A stretch of 64,000 nucleotides of DNA from positions 62,062,695-62,126,694 of the forward strand of contig CM032660.1 in assembly GCA_019095985.1 (NCBI GenBank), in the 5' to 3' direction. Source of the DNA: Streblospio benedicti. Lineage: Eukaryota; Annelida; Polychaeta; Spionida; Spionidae. The stretch's first letter is position 1, and each line of letters starts with the position of its first letter. The notes beneath the pieces are model-generated. The model ran no database searches and was not told where the DNA came from. It worked only from the letters and a program-made list of their open reading frames with translations. Shown piece by piece: positions 57,620 to 64,000 of the stretch. A program made the position numbers and the translations under genes.

Positions 57620-58570
57620 TGTTTTTTCTATATTGTCTACATTTGTTGTTGATGGAAAAAATACATGAACATGTACATGTGCATATACTCCGATCTGTGA
57701 ACTTTACGAGTCGGTGAATTGGGGTAATGATTCGATGCATCAAAGAAATATCATAAACCCTATTAAGGACAACAATGTGTCTGATCCCGTTTTGTTCACA
57801 TGGTGCTGATGCCTTTTTTGACTGGGTGACCCATACATACACGGCCCTCCTTTCTTTTTTCCCTCCTCCAGCTTTCTCTTCCTTCTCCTCGCACTGCACC
57901 TCCCCTCCTTTGCCCCCGGCTTTTCCCTCCTTTGCCCCTCCACCTGTGCGCATGGCGGTCTACGTAGATACAAAAGCCTACATGATTAAACGATTGGGTA
58001 AAAAATAACGTTAACTACACTACTAGTATTCTTTATTACATTCGCGGTCAACTTTGCTGTAGTTGCATGCCAGCGATATCTTGCCGTTATCGACAAAGAC
58101 TGACATGATACAAACCATTTTATTAGAAGTAAATGACTGTTAAATGTTGAAGAGAGCCCGTATGCGCACTCTTCAAAAATGCCGTGGTTTGCTTTATGAA
58201 AAGTAACCATGCATACGTATTTTGTCGTCGTCTCTTCTTATGTCTATCAGACGCTATGAATGTCTATTATCCAGGGTTTTTTATCTATTCGGTTCATAAC
58301 ATGTATTTTCAGTTTTGATGCTTTTGCAAAACATTTGTGCTTGAAACTGATTCATCTCATAAAAACAGTTTTTACAAAGTGGAAATAATTAATTTCAAAG
58401 GCAGAATTTACTATTTTATAGAGAGCTGTGATGAGCTTAAAACAATGAAGCCAAGGTGATCCAGGAGTGCTGGCATGCAAAAGACAGCAAACGGCGAATA
58501 TGATAAAGCAATACTTGTATTGTACATTGTAGTCAGATCTAGTATAATTTTTACCAATCGGTTAAACATA
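57620..58570. other. spacer, no gene seen
   Basis: A pyrimidine-rich tract (57840-57950, cct/ttt repeats) and AT-rich sequence follow. No supported exon. Confidence 0.45.
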
Positions 58571-58575
58571 TACGG

Positions 58576-58976
<401 letters not shown>

Positions 58977-59082
58977 ATGGGGGTATAGACTTCGAATTCT
59001 TACTAATTTCTCCATCTCAGAGACCTGTGGTCATTTGATGTAATTATTGTGTTTTGCCTGTTAGGTTCAGCGCTTGCTCTTT

Positions 59083-59106
59083 TGATATATATATATATAT
59101 AGCAGA

Positions 59107-59199
<93 letters not shown>
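59083..59199. repeat. (TA)n microsatellite, about 115 bp
   Basis: TA dinucleotides interrupted once by 'gcagag' at 59101. Potentially cruciform-forming. Confidence 1.
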
Positions 59200-59204
<5 letters not shown>

Positions 59205-59323
59205 AAAATAGGCTTCATCTGATAAACAGGCAATCTATATTACATTCTAACTTTGTCACCTACATATTTCTCAATGTTATCATCGTTAGATATGCTCATT
59301 TTACTCGTATCTCTTGCCAGTTA

Positions 59324-59895
59324 GGGACCGTTATTTATGAGGAGGGGGCGGAGGAAATTGGGGTGCCAACTTTGTACATGGAAATTGAGAGGGGGCACCA
59401 AATTTGTATAAGGAATAAGAGCTATGGGGGCGCAAATTTTGAACATAAAAATTTCAAAAATTTACGTGCAAAATTGGCACGAATGATGCCATTTTCATGA
59501 ATTTTTGCATTACCATGTACATAGTTTCTGGGTGACTTCTGGTTTGGGTGCAGGACGAAGGCATTGATTTATAACTATTAGATCTACATGTTCATATGTC
59601 TCATCAGAATAATCCAGCCTAGAATTACTGTATCAAATATCAACTACTTTTTGTACTCAACTATATTTTGTAATAGAATATATAATAAAAGTTTCATGAA
59701 AATGTTCGTTCTCCATAATATACCTGTATATTGCACAAGTCGTCTTTCATGAGATGGGTGAGGGCACCAAAGTTATACATGAAAATAGAGAAAATAGGCA
59801 TCAACTTTGTACATGGAAAAAGAGGGGGGTCACCGACTTTGTGCAGAAATTTTCATCCTCCACCGCCCCTCTCCTCATAAATAATGAACGGTCCC
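59324..59895. mobile_element. MITE with TTA target duplication, about 570 bp
   Basis: The ends GGGACCGTTATTTATGAGGA and TCCTCATAAATAATGAACGGTCCC-type complement are flanked by TTA on both sides (59321-59323, 59896-59898). The interior repeats 'aactttgtacatggaaa' several times. No ORF. Confidence 0.8.
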
Positions 59896-60207
59896 TTAAG
59901 AGATAACAGTATGTCAAGATACCGATACATGTGTATCAATAGACACATTCGACCTTATACAAACCTGTCGATACAGTGATATAAAGTACGCCTAACAATT
60001 AAGTCAGTGCCGTGGACGGGAAATGTAAGTTTTCTGAACTACACTTTTGCCCAAATAAAAGACACCTTGTTTACGCTTCTATGTGTTTATAGACATTTGA
60101 TTTATTAATTGTATTGGTAACAATGTTGTGTATACTCGAGCTCGTGTATTTTGAAAGAACAAATTTCAAACTATATATGATATCGTACCACCCTATTCTT
60201 GTTTAGG

Positions 60208-60274
60208 ATGGCTCCGCTGGCTGTTTTACTATTGTTGGTGGGAAACATCCTCGACGTTTCCGCACAGCAACGTA
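60208..60274 (+). CDS. polyamine oxidase exon 1 (signal peptide)
   Basis: ATG at 60208 (tttaggATGg) encodes MAPLAVLLLLVGNILDVSAQ and then QR, phase 1 exit with donor gtgagt. Hydrophobic core then small residues before Q fit signal peptidase cleavage after SA. Confidence 0.88.
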
Positions 60275-63187
60275 GTGAGTGGGTCTATATATTAAATCAT
60301 ATTTTTGCCAATTAAATTGAAGTGCAAAAACATTATTAATACATAATGAACAACTGATAACTGATAACATAGACAATATGAGTATCTTTACGCTGCTGTA
60401 GCAATGTGGTCAGAGTTGTGATAAAGACGCCAATCCAACAAGAGCTATGGTGCAATACGGAAAATATAATTACGATTTTTATATATACCAGTAGATGTGT
60501 CAATGACAGATCCAGATTTTTAGAAAATTGGGGCGGGGGGGGGGGCACATTTCAGTGATTTTATGGGTTCCGTACGCGCGATCGATGGCGGACGTGTAAA
60601 AAAACTTACGAAAATGAAGTAGTATGGTGGGAAAAGGGGGGCGTGCGCCTCCTGCGCCCCTGGATCTGCCTATATATGTAACAAACACAGTAATCATAAC
60701 AGAAGTAAAAAAATAATATTCTAGTAGCAAATGATGCGTATTTCAGATGCAAAGACAATCATCATTGGCGCCGGAATGACCGGCACTATGGCTGCCAAGA
60801 CCCTTCATGAAGCTGGGGAGACAGATTTCATCATCATTGAAGCTACGAACAGGGTCGGCGGAAGGCAGTGGGCAATACCCTTTGGTGGCATTACGGTAGA
60901 GGTCGGTGCTTCTTGGTATCACGGAGGCAATGGTAACCCGGTGTTCGAAAGAGCTCGAGATATTGGAATGGACTATCGACTGACCAGATATTTCGACCTT
61001 GCCGCTAGGGATGAGAACGGAAATGATATCACTGATGAAATGAATGAGGTGTTTGAAGAGTTAGATCCGATAGTAGAAGATGCAGAGCTTTACGGCAGGG
61101 CGCTGATGTGTGAGGAACCTGAGAAGGTTGACAGAAGCTTCAGAAGACAGATGTTTCATGACGGATGGCAGCCTAAAACTCAGGCCGAGCGCGTGGCTGA
61201 TTATTTCAACGTGGACTTCGAAACTGGACAGTATGCTGATGATTCGAGCACGAGATACTATTACAGTTGGGGTAATGAAGATTTCGTGATTTCCGCAGAC
61301 TATTACTCCACTGACCCCCGTGGCTATGCGCACGTCACCAGATCGTTTCTTGATGACGTCATGGAGGAAGATGACCCTAGGCTTATCTTCAGCGTTACTG
61401 TTCAAAGTGTCAGTCAGAATGATACTCATGTTACGGTGCAGACGTCGATTGGAGAGTTCACCAGTGAGTATCTCATCAGTACAGTCGGTTTAGGCGTCCT
61501 CCAGCAGAGGACCATTGAATTCGACCCACCTCTGCCTGCAGAGAAGACAGAAGCTATTGATCTGCACAAGATGGCGTTGTACACCACTGTGTATATGAAG
61601 TTTGAAGAGGAATTTTGGGATGATGCTGAATGGATTTTCTACGTGTCCGGGCGACCACGTTACTGGGCCATCTGGCAAAATATGAACAAAGCTCATCCAG
61701 GATCTAATATTCTGGAGGTATGCTCTATTCCTAATTTTACTTATTAACAACGCACTATTGGTTTCTATTGACTTATGTTATAATGGGTATGCATATTTAA
61801 ACGGAAACATTTAGAGTTGGACTAGTTTAACTGAAACATAAAGGAAGTTTTAAAAAGCGTTATCGGAAATTGCAAGTTATCAAAGGTTTATAATATACGG
61901 TAAAATCTATTGGCTAGGTTATTCTAACATTCATATTTTCAGAGTGCACGATAAACAAGTCGTAGGTTATGATAAACAGAAGAAAAAAAACAATATTGTT
62001 TCTGTTTAAACAGTATTTTAACTTCAACAAACTTCCGTAGTTAGGCTCATAATGACACTTGTCTTCTTCCACTCACTTGTGGGACCCGAATTGATTCGAT
62101 TGTTGTTTTTTTTTAAATTTATTATGGTGACATAGTATATACAATCATAAAACTTTCAATTACACTCATTGGTATGTTGTACGTGCAGGCAACAATAGCT
62201 GGAGAGGAGGCCGAAAGAGTAGAGGGTCTGAGCAACGCGGAGGTGCAGGCTGAGGCCATGGGTGCGCTGCGAGCCATGTATGGTGAGGGTGTGCCTGAAC
62301 CGACCAGCATACTCGTGCCCAGGTATACATCCTCTAGATTCTTACAAGTTTTATCAATACACTAAACATGTTTTTGTTTTGTTTTTATAATTGAGAAACA
62401 TTCCTAACTTGTAACTGACAATAGTAACAAATTGCCGTACTGAAAGTCTATTCACGCTTGGTACCTGTACGTTATTAATACATTAACCCTCATTGGGAGT
62501 TCAACACATTATTTTTTTTTAATCATCTATAAGGTAATCATCACCTGCCATTATAGATACTAATAGCTGTGTTTGGTTTATATTTGTAGATGGAAAAATC
62601 TGAATAACTTCTACGGTGCGTTCAGTGATGTTCCTACTGGATACGATGCCAATCTTGTACGGACGTTGCGCCAGCCACATGGAAGAGTCCACTTTGCCGG
62701 AGAGGCCATGTCTAGCAGATATTTTGGATACCTTCACGGATCCTACTATGAAGGTTATTATTCTATATCGTATTGGCATTGATTCAAAACATTTACAGAT
62801 GGTAAACTTTATGCTATAGCTCATAATAGGAACCATTATAAATTAATACAGTATGGATATATCAGGAAATCTATATTTTGCAGACTTCAGAATAATCAGT
62901 GCTATCCGTACACCACAAAATAATAACATTTTCAAACCTCTCTCTCTCCCTCTCACGCACGTTTATGCAATAAGATAACAAGGTTAAACAACATTTTCAT
63001 CAAATCCTACTCCAAACTCAGTAACTTTAAACTTCATTCAGGTATCAGAGGTGCTGAGTTTTTGATGGAGTGTATGGGAAACCCTGATTGCGAGGCTGAG
63101 GTACCAAACGAGTGTCCTGATGGCGAAACGAAGAAACCTGTCAGGACAACGGCACGACACAGAAGAGGCATGGGTGTAGCAAGCTAA
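60208..63187 (+). CDS. secreted FAD-dependent polyamine oxidase, five exons, complete
   Basis: It oxidises polyamines (spermine/spermidine or acetylated forms) with release of H2O2 and an aldehyde. The joined exons (60208-60274, 60747-61717, 62189-62322, 62590-62753, 63042-63187) give 493 residues, usual for the family. A signal peptide (MAPLAVLLLLVGNILDVSA) precedes the Rossmann motif IIIGAGMTGTMAA, 'IIIEATNRVGGR', the substrate-side 'PPLPAEK' lysine (Lys289) and the C-terminal FAD motif HFAGEAMSSRYFGYLHGSYY. Layout and sequence resemble plant-type extracellular PAO (maize) as much as animal PAOX. Substrate cannot be told from sequence. The tail past the FAD motif (DCEAEVPNECP, then basic) is extra. 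Confidence 0.92.
60497..60678. mobile_element. short non-autonomous DNA element, copy 2 (pairs with 27294-27465)
   Basis: The ends 'cagatccag' and 'ctggatctgcctat' are partial inverted repeats. The shared core 'tacgcgcgatcgatggcgga' identifies the family. It lies in intron 1 of the polyamine oxidase gene. Confidence 0.65.
60747..61717 (+). CDS. polyamine oxidase exon 2 (most of the catalytic domain)
   Basis: This 971-nt exon enters in phase 1 and leaves in phase 0 (donor gtatgc). It carries the FAD Rossmann fold, substrate domain and Lys289. It is unusually long for this gene and open throughout. Confidence 0.92.
62189..62322 (+). CDS. polyamine oxidase exon 3
   Basis: Phase 0 to 2: ATIAGEEAERVEGLSNAEVQ, then AEAMGALRAMYGEGVPEPTS and ILVPR. 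It matches the VTDEESRRIEQQ...ILVPRW segment of maize PAO. Confidence 0.9.
62590..62753 (+). CDS. polyamine oxidase exon 4 (C-terminal FAD motif)
   Basis: Phase 2 to 1: (R)WKNLNNFYGAFSDVPTGYDA through GRVHFAGEAMSSRYFGYLHG. It contains the second FAD-contacting block of the amine oxidase family. Confidence 0.9.
63042..63187 (+). CDS. polyamine oxidase exon 5 (C-terminus)
   Basis: Phase 1 entry: (G)IRGAEFLMECMGNPDCEAEV, then PNECPDGETKKP and a basic end RHRRGMGVAS, TAA at 63185. The three-cysteine stretch could form disulfides in a secreted protein. Confidence 0.88.
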
Positions 63188-63427
63188 TTTAGCAACGTAT
63201 GCATCATCTTTTTATTGCTATGTTCTCAAATGATATTTATTTCGCAGTTGGTGAGGTTGTTCTTGGGTTTAATATGTCATTTATTGTAGCCTGTACGTGG
63301 GTCTGGTAACCGTTTACATTATGCGTTGGTTTTATTGTACGGTTTGACACATTGATCAATGCAGTTTGATCTTTGTAACCTGAAGATAAGCATAGTGCTT
63401 ACAATATATGTCTGTCAATCATATTGC

Positions 63428-63433
63428 AATAAA
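63428..63433 (+). terminator. polyadenylation signal AATAAA (first)
   Basis: Canonical hexamer 240 bp after the polyamine oxidase stop. A second AATAAA lies at 63523-63528, so alternative 3' ends are possible. Confidence 0.6.
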
Positions 63434-63539
63434 TGTTACAAATTCAAGTCCGAAATGAAATTGTCTGTTTCAGAATATCCCGATGTGCACTCCTAAGACT
63501 GTCATTGTTGAAGTAACTACGAAATAAAGAAGTTACATG

Positions 63540-64000
63540 TTTGCTGATGAATATTATTGGAAATGAACTATTTAATATTCTTACTGTTAAATTTTATGGA
63601 AATATAGCCTTATTGTCCTACTTGGTTTGCTCTTTTAATCAGTTTGAGTTATGACAGTGGGAAGCAAATGCCTAAAATAAAAACTGAGAATGTGCTATGC
63701 AGTATATTTATTTGTTATCAATACATACATTAATATGCAATGATTGTAAAACAATCCATAAAACAATCCAATCATTAGCCACATTTCTACACACAACGTT
63801 CATACAAATCAGAAAACATATTCATAAAATACTTATAAATTACTGGCATCATCAAACATTTGAAGGACAGACTAGATTAATAAAATTGGATCTTAGCAGT
63901 CAATGACAAAGTCCTCTCCGCCAGTCATTTAAATGTACTCATACGAAAATATATTGAGCATCTGTGCATGTCAAGAACACCTCGTATTTTTAATGTGTGT
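63540..64000. other. downstream spacer, no gene seen
   Basis: AT-rich with only short ORFs that lack any family features. Confidence 0.5.

Overview
This is nuclear DNA of an animal. Genes have spliced exons with GT/AG borders, the claspin, uncoupling-protein, VRK kinase, C1q, EGF and polyamine-oxidase families are all metazoan, and the spacers are AT-rich and full of SINE, LINE, hAT and MITE relics plus long (CA/TG)n and (TA)n runs. C1q and EGF genes together with strong allelic-looking duplication suit a highly heterozygous marine invertebrate. I cannot fix the phylum.

Two 100-N gaps (17904-18003 and 44013-44112) cut the window into three contigs. Contig 1 (1-17903) holds the N-terminal part of a minus-strand claspin gene (checkpoint mediator of the ATR-CHK1 pathway). 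A broken hAT transposon lies in the intron at its left, and exons 6-10 occur twice in tandem (3.1 kb units). The second unit is full of small indels.

Contig 2 (18004-44012) holds a LINE relic, an intronless VRK1-like kinase (+), a convergent intronless uncoupling-protein-like mitochondrial carrier (-), and a plus-strand multi-exon gene I cannot name. It is followed by an inverted second copy of the kinase/UTR region, and then a third, very ragged copy that runs into the gap. One block in the inverted copy (about 36262-37160) reads as an interleaving of two unrelated sequences. I take these copies to be mainly unmerged haplotypes and consensus failure, not biology.

Contig 3 (44113-64000) opens with about 2.2 kb of strongly CpG-rich, repetitive sequence carrying one unrecognised minus-strand ORF. 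It then returns to host-like DNA: a secreted triple-C1q gene (-), a row of about ten one-exon EGF-like modules (-) with many frame breaks, three long microsatellites, and a complete five-exon secreted flavin polyamine oxidase (+).

The clean, apparently functional genes are the VRK1-like kinase, the UCP-like carrier, the polyamine oxidase and the unduplicated claspin exons. I found no convincing new gene system. The best candidates for a second look are the CpG-rich block with its ORF, the claspin motif amplification, and the CRIB-like motif near 35 kb. I recognised no LTR retrotransposon, retrovirus copy or Polinton.
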